Positions 8,942 to 18,708 are shown, counted from the stretch's first letter. The stretch is DNA of 64,000 bases from Vagococcus allomyrinae (GCF_017829975.1 NZ_JAEEGA010000001.1:1-64000); one strand, 5' to 3'. A program made the numbers and translations. Notes: generated from the letters alone by a model not told the origin.

Positions 8942-9628
8942 ATGAACGAACAGGTGATTAAAGAACAAATCTGTGAAGTGTGTAATAAAATGTGGCAATT
9001 AGGTTGGGTAGCGGCTAATGATGGGAATGTCACGGTTAAGTTGGCTGAAGACACCTTTTTGGCAACGCCAACTGGCATTAGTAAAAGTTTTATCACACCA
9101 GATAAATTATTAAAAATAAATAGTAAAGGAGAGGTTCTGGAAGGGGCCGAAGGCTATCGCCCCTCTAGTGAGATAAAAATGCATTTAAAATGTTATCAAG
9201 ATCGGGGTGATGTTGGGGCGGTTGTTCATGCCCATCCACCTGTGGCCACTGGTTTTGCTTTGGCGAACATACCACTAGATAGTTACTCATTAATTGAAAC
9301 GGCGATTGCGATCGGTTCTGTGCCAATCACCCCTTTTGGGACACCGTCAACAGATGAAGTGCCAGAGGCGATTGCGCCTTATTTACCAGAACATGATGTG
9401 TTGTTATTACAGAATCATGGGGCTTTAACAGTTGGCTCAGATCTGATCACGGCTTACTATCGGATGGAGTCGTTGGAATTATGTGCCAAAACAACTTTTT
9501 ATGCCCGCATGTTATTAGGGGGAAAGCAAGAGGAAGAGATTGAACGGGATACATTGGAACGGTTGTTTTCAATGAGAGAGGGCTATAAAGTTACAGGGAA
9601 ACATCCCGGTTATAAAAAATACAGCTAA
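8942..9628 (+). CDS. fucA: L-fuculose-1-phosphate aldolase
   Basis: This 228-residue class II zinc aldolase should cleave L-fuculose 1-phosphate into dihydroxyacetone phosphate and L-lactaldehyde in the cytosol. The zinc and catalytic residues are seen as the Glu of SSEIKMH, the two His of VVHAHPP and the His of LLQNHGALTVG. Length and motifs fit the FucA/AraD family. The family alone does not separate fuculose from ribulose or rhamnulose phosphates; the fucI, fucU and fucO neighbours make fucose the likely substrate. An ATG at 8936 also opens the frame, but AGGAGG (8928-8933) is correctly spaced only for 8942. Confidence 0.92.
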   Translation: MNEQVIKEQICEVCNKMWQLGWVAANDGNVTVKLAEDTFLATPTGISKSFITPDKLLKINSKGEVLEGAEGYRPSSEIKMHLKCYQDRGDVGAVVHAHPPVATGFALANIPLDSYSLIETAIAIGSVPITPFGTPSTDEVPEAIAPYLPEHDVLLLQNHGALTVGSDLITAYYRMESLELCAKTTFYARMLLGGKQEEEIERDTLERLFSMREGYKVTGKHPGYKKYS

Positions 9629-9651
9629 AAACCTCAGAAAGAAGGGGAATG

Positions 9652-11094
9652 ATGAAAAAGAATGTCTTAGCCATTGATTTTGGCGGCTCTAATGGGCGTG
9701 TTATCTTGGGTGTTTTTGATCAGGGAAAGTTACATTTGGAAGAAATTCATCGCTTTCCCAACCAACCGATTGCTAAACAGGGTAGTTTGTATTGGGATTT
9801 CCCTCAGTTGTGCCATGAGCTTGTGGTAGGAATTCAAAAAGCGACCGCTCGTTATGAGATTGACAGTATCGGGATCGATACTTGGGGCGTGGATTATGGC
9901 TTGCTAGATGATAAGGGGTTGTTGTCTTACCCAAGACATTATCGAGATCCACGAACCCAAGGGTATTTGGCAAAGGCCTTGGAAAAAATATCTCCAGAAG
10001 CGTTATACACAGCTACAGGCAATCAACTGATGGAGATTAATACGCTCTTTCAGTTGTTGACCGAGGAAGAAAGTTTAGCAAAAGCAACGACTCTTTTATT
10101 TATGCCAGACTTGTTTGGTTATTTCTTAACGGGAAAACGTCAAACGGAAGCGACGATCGCTTCAACTTCTCAATTAATGAATCCCCTAACGTCAGATTGG
10201 CATTGGGAGCTTATCGACTTGTTTGATTTACCCAGAGCTATTTTTCCAACTATTGTTCAACCAGGAACGCTGTTGGGCATGATCAAAAAAGAGCTGGGCT
10301 TACCGGCTATTCCCGTGATCAACGTAGGCTCCCATGATACTGCCAGTGCTGTTGCCAGCGTGCCGTCAGAACATCAATTTTTGTTTGTATCTTGCGGAAC
10401 TTGGTCTCTCATTGGAACAGAGTTGCCACAACCTGTTTTAACTGAAAAAGCTCAATCCTATAATTTAACCAATGAAAAGGGACTTAACCAGACAACCCGC
10501 TTTTTGAAAAATATTACCGGCTTGTGGATTTTACAAGAAGTTAAGCGAGAATTTGAGTCTTTGGGGAGAAATTACAACTATCAGGAATTAGAAACATTAG
10601 CAAATGAGGCTGATAGTATGGCTTGCTTGATTGATACAGACGCTGAAGTATTTTCTGCTCCTGGTCAGATGATTGAACGGATCCAGTCCTATGCTAAGCG
10701 CACAGGACAAATAGTGCCACTAACAGATGGCCAGTTAATCCGTTGTATTTATGAAAGCCTAGCCTTTAAATACAAATACACTTTCTTGGAAATAGTCGAT
10801 ACAGTTGGCTATGAATTTGATAGTGTGAACATTGTCGGTGGCGGTGCAAATTCAGCGTTGTTGTGTCAGATGGTGGCATCAGCCAGTCAAATGATCGTCT
10901 ATGCAGGGCCTAATGAAGCGACGGCTATCGGCAACATTAATACGCAATTAATTTATCATGGCGCTCTAGGCACCTTGACAGAGGCTCGCATGGAGTTGAA
11001 GAAAAGCCAGTATGTCAAAAAATACCTACCGAAAAAAGAAACTAAGTGGGATCAAGAATTTGGACGCTATCAACGTTTGTTGGCAATCAGCTAA
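9652..11094 (+). CDS. fucK: L-fuculokinase of the rhamnulokinase (RhaB) type
   Basis: This 480-residue FGGY-family carbohydrate kinase has the N-terminal phosphate loop AIDFGGSNGRVILG, GIDTWGVDYGLLD, the SHDTASAVASVP loop, the CGTWSLIGTE motif and the C-terminal GGGANSALLCQM. The N-terminal half reads like RhaB rather than like the proteobacterial FucK. By position between fucA and fucU, however, it should phosphorylate L-fuculose. RhaB-type enzymes are known to accept related ketoses, so the assignment is by context. Two ATGs overlap at 9649 and 9652; AAGGGG is better spaced for 9652. Activity on rhamnulose remains possible. Confidence 0.85.
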   Translation: MKKNVLAIDFGGSNGRVILGVFDQGKLHLEEIHRFPNQPIAKQGSLYWDFPQLCHELVVGIQKATARYEIDSIGIDTWGVDYGLLDDKGLLSYPRHYRDPRTQGYLAKALEKISPEALYTATGNQLMEINTLFQLLTEEESLAKATTLLFMPDLFGYFLTGKRQTEATIASTSQLMNPLTSDWHWELIDLFDLPRAIFPTIVQPGTLLGMIKKELGLPAIPVINVGSHDTASAVASVPSEHQFLFVSCGTWSLIGTELPQPVLTEKAQSYNLTNEKGLNQTTRFLKNITGLWILQEVKREFESLGRNYNYQELETLANEADSMACLIDTDAEVFSAPGQMIERIQSYAKRTGQIVPLTDGQLIRCIYESLAFKYKYTFLEIVDTVGYEFDSVNIVGGGANSALLCQMVASASQMIVYAGPNEATAIGNINTQLIYHGALGTLTEARMELKKSQYVKKYLPKKETKWDQEFGRYQRLLAIS

Positions 11095-11138
11095 ACACAT
11101 AAAACGAAGGTCGGACCGACAAATAGAAGGAGGACGAT

Positions 11139-11564
11139 ATGTTAAAACAGATACCAAAGGTGTTGTCACCTGAGTTAGTTAAAGTATTAATGGAGATGGG
11201 ACATGGAGATGAGCTGGTAATTGCCGATGGCAATTATCCAGCTGCTGCTAACGCGCAATTATTAGTGAGACAAGATGGACTAGGAGTGCCTGAATTGTTA
11301 TCGGCTATTTTAACCTTGCTACCAATCGATACGTACGTGTCCAGTGGAATTGCTCTGATGTCAGTGGTTGAAGGGGATGCCGAACCTGCTATTTGGGAAG
11401 AGTTCAAGACGATTTTTAGTCAGCAGTCTGTTGAGAATGATTCCTTGGAATTTTTGGAACGTTCCGCTTTCTACGAACGAGGCAAACAGGCATATGCGAT
11501 TTTGGCAACAGGTGAAGAAGCGATTTATGCGAATATTATCTTACGCAAGGGTGTTGTTAAGTAA
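11139..11564 (+). CDS. fucU: L-fucose mutarotase
   Basis: This 141-residue protein of the RbsD/FucU family interconverts alpha- and beta-L-fucose, supplying the anomer used by the isomerase. The family pattern EMGHGDELVIADGNYPAA near residues 22-39 carries the conserved His and Asp, and the C-terminal YAILATGEEAIYANIIL matches FucU rather than RbsD. AGAAGGAGGACG precedes the start. It sits between the kinase and the transporter genes, with 18 bases to the next gene, so it is co-transcribed. Confidence 0.92.
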   Translation: MLKQIPKVLSPELVKVLMEMGHGDELVIADGNYPAAANAQLLVRQDGLGVPELLSAILTLLPIDTYVSSGIALMSVVEGDAEPAIWEEFKTIFSQQSVENDSLEFLERSAFYERGKQAYAILATGEEAIYANIILRKGVVK

Positions 11565-11582
11565 GCGGGAGAGGTGGAATAA

Positions 11583-13115
11583 ATGAAAACGGAACCAATT
11601 TTGGAAATGAAGCAGATTAGTAAACAGTTTGGTCCGGTCAAGGCTCTTAAGGGAGTCAACTTCGATTTGTATCGAGGTGAAGTCCATGCCTTGATGGGGG
11701 AGAATGGTGCAGGGAAATCAACTTTAATGAAAGTTTTAACAGGCATTTATCCGCGAGATGGCGGGCAAATTATTTATCAGGGACAAGAGATTGCCTTTAA
11801 GCTACCGAAAGAAGCCATGGATCAAGGTGTCGTCATTGTCCATCAGGAACTAAACATGATCAATCATTTAACAGTGGCACAAAATATCTTTATTGGTCGA
11901 GAAAATCTCAAGTTTGGCTTGTTTACCACAGATGAAACGATTAATCGCCAAGCTCAGGAATTGTTTGCTTTACTAAATATTGAGATTAACCCTAAAGAGT
12001 TGGTTGGCAATTTGACCGTAGGGAAGCAACAGATGGTGGAAATTGCTAAAGCGATATCCATGAATGCAAAAGTGATTGTCTTTGATGAGCCGACTGCGGC
12101 TTTGACTGAATCTGAAATTAAGGAGCTCTTTAAGATTATCGATGATCTAAGGGAAAAGGGGATTGGGGTCATTTATATTTCCCATCGGATGGATGAAATT
12201 AATCAGATTACCGACCGTGTGACAGTTATGCGTGACGGTGAATATGTGGGAACCCTCATGACGAAGGCGTCAACGAAGGATGATATCATCAGCATGATGG
12301 TTGGGCGGGTTATTTATGAGGACCCAAAAAGTCAGTCAAATGTCTCGGAAGGAGCCGAAGTGGTCTTGGAAGTTAAGGGGCTTAATAAAGGTCGCCAAGT
12401 CATTGGTTTAAATTTCACTCTGCGAAAAGGAGAAATATTAGGGGTGTCTGGTTTGATGGGAGCGGGGCGAACAGAGATGGCTCGCTTGATTTTTGGTGCA
12501 GATACACGCGATTCAGGTGATATTGAAATTCATGGGAAACCAGTTGTGATTAAAAAACCAGCAGATGCTGTCCAACATGGTATTGGCTATTTATCAGAAG
12601 ATCGCAAACGCTATGGTGTGGTGGTAGATATGTCGATTGCCAACAACACGGTGCTAACTTGTTTGGACCGTTATAGCCACGGCATGTTAATTAATGAGCA
12701 AAAACTGGTTAAAAAAAGTGATGAATATGTGAAAGCCCTCGGGACAAAGACGCCTTCGTCACAGCAGTTAGTTCGCAATTTATCTGGTGGAAATCAGCAA
12801 AAAGTGGTGATTGCCAAGTGGTTAGAGCAGGATAGTGAGATTTTGATTTTTGATGAACCGACTCGAGGGATTGATGTTGGTGCTAAAAATGAAATTTATA
12901 AATTAATGAACGAGTTAGCGGCTCAAGGTAAATCAATCATCATGATTTCATCTGAATTAACTGAAATATTGCGTATGAGCGATCGAATTATGGTGATGTG
13001 TGAGGGGCGGAAAACCGGCGAATTGGATATTTCCGAAGCAAGTCAAGAAAAAATCTTACACTACGCCACATTAAGAAATGGAGGAGACGTGGATGTCAGA
13101 ACAAGCACAAAATAA
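11583..13115 (+). CDS. Sugar ABC transporter ATPase, ribose/galactose (RbsA/MglA) type, probably for L-fucose
   Basis: This 510-residue peripheral membrane ATPase has two fused nucleotide-binding domains. The first has Walker A GENGAGKST and Walker B VIVFDEPTAALTE. The second has the degenerate P-loop SGLMGAGRTEMA, the signature LSGGNQQKVVIAKW and EILIFDEPTRGIDVG. This double-domain form with a degenerate second P-loop is typical of the carbohydrate uptake transporter-2 class. It overlaps the downstream permease by 23 bases. Many fuc operons use the FucP symporter, which is absent here, so this transporter is the likely fucose importer. Confidence 0.93.
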   Translation: MKTEPILEMKQISKQFGPVKALKGVNFDLYRGEVHALMGENGAGKSTLMKVLTGIYPRDGGQIIYQGQEIAFKLPKEAMDQGVVIVHQELNMINHLTVAQNIFIGRENLKFGLFTTDETINRQAQELFALLNIEINPKELVGNLTVGKQQMVEIAKAISMNAKVIVFDEPTAALTESEIKELFKIIDDLREKGIGVIYISHRMDEINQITDRVTVMRDGEYVGTLMTKASTKDDIISMMVGRVIYEDPKSQSNVSEGAEVVLEVKGLNKGRQVIGLNFTLRKGEILGVSGLMGAGRTEMARLIFGADTRDSGDIEIHGKPVVIKKPADAVQHGIGYLSEDRKRYGVVVDMSIANNTVLTCLDRYSHGMLINEQKLVKKSDEYVKALGTKTPSSQQLVRNLSGGNQQKVVIAKWLEQDSEILIFDEPTRGIDVGAKNEIYKLMNELAAQGKSIIMISSELTEILRMSDRIMVMCEGRKTGELDISEASQEKILHYATLRNGGDVDVRTSTK

Positions 13116-14091
13116 AAAAACGCCTAAATGGAAGGAGATCGTCCAGCGAATTGGGGTACAAAAAGTTATTGCCATCATCGTCTTGATTGTGATTTATGCC
13201 TTTTTCTCCCTTTCAAGTCCTGCCTTTAGAAGCACGGACACATTGGTGAGTATCTTTGATGCCTCCTATTATATCGGCTTTTTGGCAATTGGTGTGACCT
13301 TTGTTATTATAACTGGCGGTATGGATTTATCGATCGGCACGGTGATGATGTGTTCGGCCATTTGTGGCGGTGTTTTATATACGAAGGTTGGACTGCCGCT
13401 GTGGTTGTCGCTGATATGTATCGTCTTAGTTGGTAGTTTGTTCGGGTTGTTAAATGGCATTATGGTGGCGAAATTCAAGCTGCCGGCGTTTATCGCCACT
13501 CTGGGAACGATGATGATTACGAAGGGCCTCAGTTCAATCGTATCAAATGTTCAGAGTATTACTTTCCCTTTAAGGGGAACGGAAGATGGCTGGTATAAAA
13601 GTCTCTTTAGAACAGCTAATAATTTTTCCATCGGAATATTTGTCTTATTAGCTATCGCTTTAGTGGCATCGATTATTTTGAATCGGACTAAAATTGGCCG
13701 TTACATTTTTGCGATTGGTAGCAATAGTGAGGCCACACGTCTTTCAGGGGTTGATGTGGTGAAATGGCAAGGATTGGCTTATGTGTTTAGTGGTTTCTTT
13801 GCTGGCTTAGCAGGGATTGCTTATGCCGCTACTTACACGACGATCTTGCCTGGCTCAGGGGGCGGCATGGAGTTGGATGCGATTGCGGCTGTTGTAGTAG
13901 GTGGCACTTCTTTAGCAGGTGGTGTTGGTTCGATTTCCGGGACATTGATTGGGGTATTTATTATGACGGTCTTAAAAGTCGGATTGCCTTACATCGATTT
14001 ACAACCTCACTATCAAATTTTTATTACCGGTTTTGTGGTGATTTTTGCAGTTTATGCGGATATCTATCGAAATCGTAAAAAAGATCTATAG
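13093..14091 (+). CDS. Sugar ABC transporter permease, RbsC type
   Basis: This 332-residue integral membrane permease has about eight to ten hydrophobic segments. The family motifs ITGGMDLSIGTVM and AIAAVVVGGTSLAGGVGS, the second being the permease loop that contacts the ATPase, are seen. A frame opens at 13078, but the ATG at 13093 follows GGAGGAGACG at a good distance, giving a short overlap with the ATPase gene that implies translational coupling. It works with the neighbouring ATPase and lipoprotein. Confidence 0.92.
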   Translation: MSEQAQNKKTPKWKEIVQRIGVQKVIAIIVLIVIYAFFSLSSPAFRSTDTLVSIFDASYYIGFLAIGVTFVIITGGMDLSIGTVMMCSAICGGVLYTKVGLPLWLSLICIVLVGSLFGLLNGIMVAKFKLPAFIATLGTMMITKGLSSIVSNVQSITFPLRGTEDGWYKSLFRTANNFSIGIFVLLAIALVASIILNRTKIGRYIFAIGSNSEATRLSGVDVVKWQGLAYVFSGFFAGLAGIAYAATYTTILPGSGGGMELDAIAAVVVGGTSLAGGVGSISGTLIGVFIMTVLKVGLPYIDLQPHYQIFITGFVVIFAVYADIYRNRKKDL

Positions 14092-14110
14092 AAAATGGGA
14101 GGAATACACA

Positions 14111-15211
14111 ATGAAAAAAAGCGTTAAGAAAGTTCTGTTAGGTAGTGTGCTGTTGCTGAGTTCGTTGTTAGTCGCTTGTGGCAATTCAACTGATAAAACC
14201 GAGTCATCTGGGGCGGAGGGAGAGATGACGGTTGAAGTCATTGCCAAAGGTTTTCAGCATGATTTTTGGAAAGCTGTTAAGTCTGGCGCAGAAAAAGCTG
14301 CCAAAGAAGATGGCGTAAAGATGAATTACGTGGGGCCAAAAGATGAGGTGGCAGTGGCAGAGCAAGTGGAGATGTTGAATAATGCCATCAATAAAAAACC
14401 AGCGGCCATTGCGCTAGCGGCTTTAGACACCAATGCTGCCTTGGATGCTATCACTCAGGCTATGGATAAAGGTATTCCGATTATCGGTTTTGATTCAGGG
14501 GTACCAGGAGCGCCAGAAGGGGCGATCAAAGCCAATGCTTCAACTGATAACTATAAAGCGGGTGAACTGGCGGCTGAAAAAACCTATGAGCAGTTAAAGG
14601 ATAAAGTGACTGATGCCAGTAAGGAGGCCAAACGAATTGGGGTAGTCTCACAAGAAGTCAATTCGTTGTCAATTACCCAGCGAACTGAAGGGTTTGTTGA
14701 TAAAATAGTCGAATTAATGGAAGCGGATGCTAATGTCGGCAAAGGAAAAATTGCTGTTATTGGTCATGACAAGTTTAAAAATGATGTGAGTGAAAAGGAT
14801 GCATTTGTGGCAATTGAAGTTCGCGTGCCAGCAGAGGTAACGGATTCAGCTGGGAAAACGGAAGCTCAATCATTATTGGAGAAAAAAGATATTATCTGCA
14901 TGTATGGGTCCAATGAATTTGCGGCAAAATCGATCATCAATGCTGACGCAGGGATGTCCGGTGGTCGCATTGGTAATGATAAAGTGATCGCTGTTGGTTT
15001 TGACTCAGGTGCCTTGCAGCAAGATGCGATTCGCAATGACAAGTTTTTAGGATCGGTTACCCAAAATCCTGTTTCGATCGGCTATAATGCAGTTAAGCTA
15101 GCAGTTAGTGCTGCAAAGGGAGAAAAAGTAGCAGATGTTGATACAGGGTCTGAATGGTATGATTCAGCGAATATTGATGATGAAGATATCCAAGCGTTAT
15201 TATATGAGTAA
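14111..15211 (+). CDS. Sugar-binding lipoprotein, RbsB type
   Basis: This 366-residue extracellular solute-binding lipoprotein serves the adjacent ABC transporter. It has a Lys-rich N-terminus, a hydrophobic stretch and the lipobox LLVAC, followed by an Asn/Ser/Thr/Glu linker. The mature part is a periplasmic-binding-protein type 1 fold. Visible elements are the VEVIAKGFQHDFWKA first strand, AALDTNAALDAI, GIPIIGFDSGV and the late VIAVGFDSGALQQ. The frame opens earlier at 14045, inside the permease gene, but GGGAGGAATACACA before the ATG at 14111 and the signal peptide fix the start. Confidence 0.92.
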   Translation: MKKSVKKVLLGSVLLLSSLLVACGNSTDKTESSGAEGEMTVEVIAKGFQHDFWKAVKSGAEKAAKEDGVKMNYVGPKDEVAVAEQVEMLNNAINKKPAAIALAALDTNAALDAITQAMDKGIPIIGFDSGVPGAPEGAIKANASTDNYKAGELAAEKTYEQLKDKVTDASKEAKRIGVVSQEVNSLSITQRTEGFVDKIVELMEADANVGKGKIAVIGHDKFKNDVSEKDAFVAIEVRVPAEVTDSAGKTEAQSLLEKKDIICMYGSNEFAAKSIINADAGMSGGRIGNDKVIAVGFDSGALQQDAIRNDKFLGSVTQNPVSIGYNAVKLAVSAAKGEKVADVDTGSEWYDSANIDDEDIQALLYE

Positions 15212-15258
15212 GTAGCTAACCGCAGTAGTCGGAAGAAAAAAAGAAAGAAGGACAAAAA

Positions 15259-17025
15259 ATGAGAGAATTTGCGCGAATTGGAATTAGACCAACAATTGAT
15301 GGACGGAGACGTGGTGTTAGAGAATCTTTGGAAAAACAGACGATGGCCATGGCACAATCGGTGGCGGAATTTTTAACGAGTTCACTAAGGTACCCAGATG
15401 GTAGCCCTGTGGAATGTGTGATTGCCGATTCGACGATTGGACGGGTTCAGGAGGCCATGGATTGTCAGCGACAATTTAAGAGAGAAAATGTAGGCTTGAC
15501 CATCACTGTTACGCCTTGCTGGTGCTATGGAACAGAGACGATGGATTTGACACCTGATATGCCTCATGCCATCTGGGGATTTAATGGTACAGAACGGCCA
15601 GGAGCGGTTTATTTAGCCGCAGCCATGTCAGGTTATGCACAAAAGGGCATTCCAGCATTTGCGATTTATGGTAAAGAAGTTCAGGATGCCGATGCCACCG
15701 ATATTCCAACAGATGTTCAGGAAAAGTTGTTGACCTTTGCTAAGGCGGGGTTAGCAGTAGCCAATATTCGCGATTATTCCTATTTGGCAATGGGAGGTGT
15801 CTGTATGGGGATTGCTGGTTCGATTGTTAAAGATGATTTTTTCCAAGAATATTTGGGGATGCGTAATGAATCGATCGACATGTCAGAATTCACTAGACGG
15901 ATTGATGAAGGGATTTACGATCCTGAAGAATATCAGGTAGCTCTTAAGTGGGTCAAAGCGAATTGTCTTGAAGGGCCGGATAATAACCCTGAAGAATGGC
16001 TGTGGGGTCGGGAAGAATTGGATGCCCAGTGGGAAACGGTGGTCAAAATGACGCTGATTGCTAGAGATTTGATGATCGGCAATCCTCGTTTAGCGGAGTT
16101 GGGCTTTGCCGAAGAAGCGTGTGGCCACGGGGCGATTGCGGCTGGTTTCCAAGGGCAGCGTCAATGGACGGATCACTTTCCAAATGGCGACTTTATGGAA
16201 ACCATCCTAAATACCTCGTTTGATTGGAATGGCAAACGTGCGCCATTTATTTTAGCCACAGAGAACGATAGTTTGAATGGTGCTACTATGTTGTTGAATT
16301 ATATGTTGACAAATACGGCGCAGATTTTTGCCGATGTGCGGACATTTTGGTCAGCTGACTCAGTGGAACGGGTCACTGGTCATCGCTTAACGGGTCATGG
16401 TCAGGAAGGGGTGATTCACTTGATCAACTCGGGCGCGGCTACTCTGGATGGAAATGGTCAGGCCAGCGATAACGGCAAACCGATAATGAAACCTCATTGG
16501 GAATTAACCGCTGATGATCAAAAGGCTATTTTAGCCAATACCTCCTTTAGACCTGCTTCAAAAGGTTATTTCCGTGGTGGTGGTTTTTCAACCAATTACT
16601 TAACCAAAGGCGAGATGCCGTTGACCATGGCCCGGATTAATTTTATTAAGGGGATTGGGCCCGTGTTACAAATCGCCGAAGGATATTCGGTCGAATTACC
16701 AGAAGCGGTCCATCACCAATTGGATGATCGAACAGATCCAACTTGGCCGACCACTTGGTTTGCTCCAAAAGTGACAGGCAAAGGAGCTTTTACAGATGTT
16801 TACAGTGTCATGGATAATTGGGGCGCTAACCACGGTGCGATTAGCTATGGTCATATAGGAGCTGATTTAATTACCTTGGCTGCTATGTTGCGAATCCCGG
16901 TTAATATGCACAATGTGGCAGAAGATCAGATTTTCCGTCCGCGAGTCTGGGGGATGTTTGGCACTGAGCAATTGGAAGGTGCTGATTATCGTGCCTGTCA
17001 AAACTATGGCCCCCTTTACAAGTAA
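15259..17025 (+). CDS. fucI: L-fucose isomerase
   Basis: This 588-residue cytosolic enzyme converts L-fucose to L-fuculose with a divalent metal, typically manganese. It matches the Escherichia coli enzyme almost end to end: [19 protein letters not shown] at the N-terminus, [32 protein letters not shown], the metal-binding Glu and Asp in [29 protein letters not shown] and the C-terminal [13 protein letters not shown]. The usual length is about 590 residues. It is the strongest evidence that this operon is for fucose rather than rhamnose or ribose. Confidence 0.98.
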   Translation: MREFARIGIRPTIDGRRRGVRESLEKQTMAMAQSVAEFLTSSLRYPDGSPVECVIADSTIGRVQEAMDCQRQFKRENVGLTITVTPCWCYGTETMDLTPDMPHAIWGFNGTERPGAVYLAAAMSGYAQKGIPAFAIYGKEVQDADATDIPTDVQEKLLTFAKAGLAVANIRDYSYLAMGGVCMGIAGSIVKDDFFQEYLGMRNESIDMSEFTRRIDEGIYDPEEYQVALKWVKANCLEGPDNNPEEWLWGREELDAQWETVVKMTLIARDLMIGNPRLAELGFAEEACGHGAIAAGFQGQRQWTDHFPNGDFMETILNTSFDWNGKRAPFILATENDSLNGATMLLNYMLTNTAQIFADVRTFWSADSVERVTGHRLTGHGQEGVIHLINSGAATLDGNGQASDNGKPIMKPHWELTADDQKAILANTSFRPASKGYFRGGGFSTNYLTKGEMPLTMARINFIKGIGPVLQIAEGYSVELPEAVHHQLDDRTDPTWPTTWFAPKVTGKGAFTDVYSVMDNWGANHGAISYGHIGADLITLAAMLRIPVNMHNVAEDQIFRPRVWGMFGTEQLEGADYRACQNYGPLYK

Positions 17026-17093
17026 TTAAGTGCTTAATTGTGTACTTTGGGGACGTTAGTCAGAATCGGTTGTCAGGTTCGTCGTAGGTTTAA

Positions 17094-17135
17094 CTCACTG
17101 CTCTCTAAGTGAACAAATGCTTAGGGAGTGGTGAG
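17094..17135 (+). other. Intercistronic hairpin between fucI and fucO
   Basis: CTCACTGCTCTCTAAG can pair with CTTAGGGAGTGGTGAG around a nine-base loop, with three mismatches. There is no T-run, so it is more likely an mRNA-stabilising or processing hairpin than a terminator. Confidence 0.5.
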
Positions 17136-17165
17136 ATGCAGATAAAAAGTTGAGGAGGTCAGTTA

Positions 17166-18320
17166 GTGATGGTAAACAGAATGATTTTGAATGAAACCGC
17201 CTATTTTGGTAAAGGGGCCATTGGCAAAATTGCGGATGAAGTGGTCAAGCGTGGATTTAAGAAAGGGTTAGTTGTAACTGATAAAGGGTTACTTGAGGTA
17301 GGAGTGACGACTCGGGTAACAACAATCTTAGAGGAGGCCGGTCTGGCATACGGGCTGTTTGATGGCATTGTGCCAAATCCTAGCATTGAGGATGTTCAAG
17401 CAGGGATTGAAGCATTTAAATCGGCTGAAGCTGACTATATTGTGGCAGTTGGTGGTGGATCGCCTATCGATACTGCTAAGGCCATCGGCATTATTGTTGC
17501 AAACCCTGAGTTTGGAGATGTGCGTAGTTTAGAAGGGGAAGTGGCAACTAAAAAGCCCAGTGTGCCTATTTTAGCGGTTCCCACAACATCGGGCACGGCA
17601 GCAGAAGTGACCATCAATTATGTGATTACAGATAAAGAGCGTCAGCGTAAGTTTGTTTGTGTAGATCCTCACGATATTCCAGTTGTGGCTTTTGTGGACA
17701 GTGATATGATGATGGGCATGCCTCAAGGATTATGTGCAGCGACGGGGATGGATGCATTAACACATGCGATTGAAGGTTACATCACTAAGGGGGCCTGGGA
17801 ATTATCAGATATGTTGCACATTAAGGCAATTAAGATAATTGCTCGTTCCCTAAGATCCTCTGTCAACGGCGAGCAAAGTGCTCGTGAAGAGATGGCCTTA
17901 GGTCAGTATATTGCAGGCATGGGATTTTCAAATGTCGGTCTTGGTTTGGTTCACGGCATGGCGCACCCTTTAAGTGCCTGGTACGACGTCCCCCATGGCG
18001 TTGCCTGTGCTTCTTTACTGCCAGATGTTATGGCGTACAATAAGGAGAAGACAGGTGAAAAATATCGGGATATTGCTTTAGCGATGGGCGTGGAAGGCGC
18101 TGCCGAATTGGATTTAGAGGATGTTCGTGATAAAGCCGTAGCGGCTGTTCGTCAACTGGGGATAGATGTCGGCATTCCTCAACACATAAGAGAGCTAGGT
18201 GTGAAGGAAGAAGATATCTCAGCGATCGCCAAAGATGCTTTGATCGATGTTTGTACAGGGGGGAATCCGCGGGACACAAATTTGGCGGATATTGAGATGA
18301 TTTATCGTCAGATGTTATAG
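17166..18320 (+). CDS. fucO: Lactaldehyde reductase (1,2-propanediol oxidoreductase)
   Basis: This 384-residue iron-dependent group III alcohol dehydrogenase reduces L-lactaldehyde from the aldolase step to L-1,2-propanediol and regenerates NAD. It closely follows E. coli FucO, including the N-terminus MMVNRMILNETAYFG, the NAD-binding AVGGGSPIDTAKAIG, PTTSGTAAEVTINYVITD, the iron-ligand segment TGMDALTHAIEGYI, and GLVHGMAHPLSAWYDVPHG with its conserved histidines. The start is GTG 17166 or ATG 17169, both behind AGGAGG. It is the last gene of the fucose operon. No strong terminator follows before 18750. Confidence 0.97.
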   Translation: MMVNRMILNETAYFGKGAIGKIADEVVKRGFKKGLVVTDKGLLEVGVTTRVTTILEEAGLAYGLFDGIVPNPSIEDVQAGIEAFKSAEADYIVAVGGGSPIDTAKAIGIIVANPEFGDVRSLEGEVATKKPSVPILAVPTTSGTAAEVTINYVITDKERQRKFVCVDPHDIPVVAFVDSDMMMGMPQGLCAATGMDALTHAIEGYITKGAWELSDMLHIKAIKIIARSLRSSVNGEQSAREEMALGQYIAGMGFSNVGLGLVHGMAHPLSAWYDVPHGVACASLLPDVMAYNKEKTGEKYRDIALAMGVEGAAELDLEDVRDKAVAAVRQLGIDVGIPQHIRELGVKEEDISAIAKDALIDVCTGGNPRDTNLADIEMIYRQML

Positions 18321-18394
18321 TGGAGATAGTCTAATAATGTGACTTCGGTATGATCAAAACTTAACATTAACCCAATGGCTTCAGCGACACTCAC
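18308..18394 (-). CDS. Short holin-like toxin-type peptide, possibly decayed
   Basis: A very strong ribosome site (AAAGGAGGTG) precedes GTG and a 28-codon frame starting MSVAEAIGLMLSF. That N-terminus strongly resembles the small putative holin-like toxins of Firmicutes, which begin MSV-EAL-LM-xF and continue with a hydrophobic helix and a basic tail. Here the second half (DHTEVTLLDYLHYNI) lacks the usual FGTF stretch and basic tail, and its end overlaps fucO on the other strand. The locus therefore looks like a truncated or mutated type I toxin gene. The recognition rests on about a dozen residues, so confidence is limited. Confidence 0.42.
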   Translation of the reverse strand: MSVAEAIGLMLSFDHTEVTLLDYLHYNI

Positions 18395-18708
18395 AGGCAC
18401 CTCCTTTCGTCGGGATTTGTACGTATGCCCATACGCATCAACTCCGAATTGAAAGCTTTTCAGCTTGCTTAGACTTCGAGTTAATTAGAACATCCAGCTA
18501 AAAGACGCTCTTTGTCTTCTAGCTGGATTGATAATTTACTGAGTAAGTCTAACTAGAAAAGCTAGAGAAAGAAATGGATTTGCCACCGCCTTAAAACCGC
18601 TCTGTGCTTACATTATAGCAATTTTTTTCGTTTATCTATGCCTTTTTCATTTAGGAGAATCTGTTGTGCCAATGATTCACGGCGTTGTTTTTTAGCGTAA
18701 AGTGTCAT
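18395..18708 (-). other. Leader or small-RNA region upstream of the holin-like peptide
   Basis: On the minus strand, TGCTATAAT (extended -10, 18612-18620) could start an RNA of roughly 300 bases running through the peptide. It contains a near-perfect hairpin at 18492-18528 (ATCCAGCTA pairs with TAGCTGGAT, with an inner AGAC/GTCT). A further 31-codon minus frame at 18613-18708 (starts MTLYAKKQRRESLA) lacks a ribosome site and matches nothing I know. A long structured leader fits type I toxin mRNAs, but no antitoxin promoter was identified. Confidence 0.35.

Noticed and set aside
9652-11094. Reading the operon as L-rhamnose catabolism because of the RhaB-like kinase
   Set aside because: FucI, FucU and FucO are unmistakable, and no rhamnose isomerase (RhaA) or RhaM is present.
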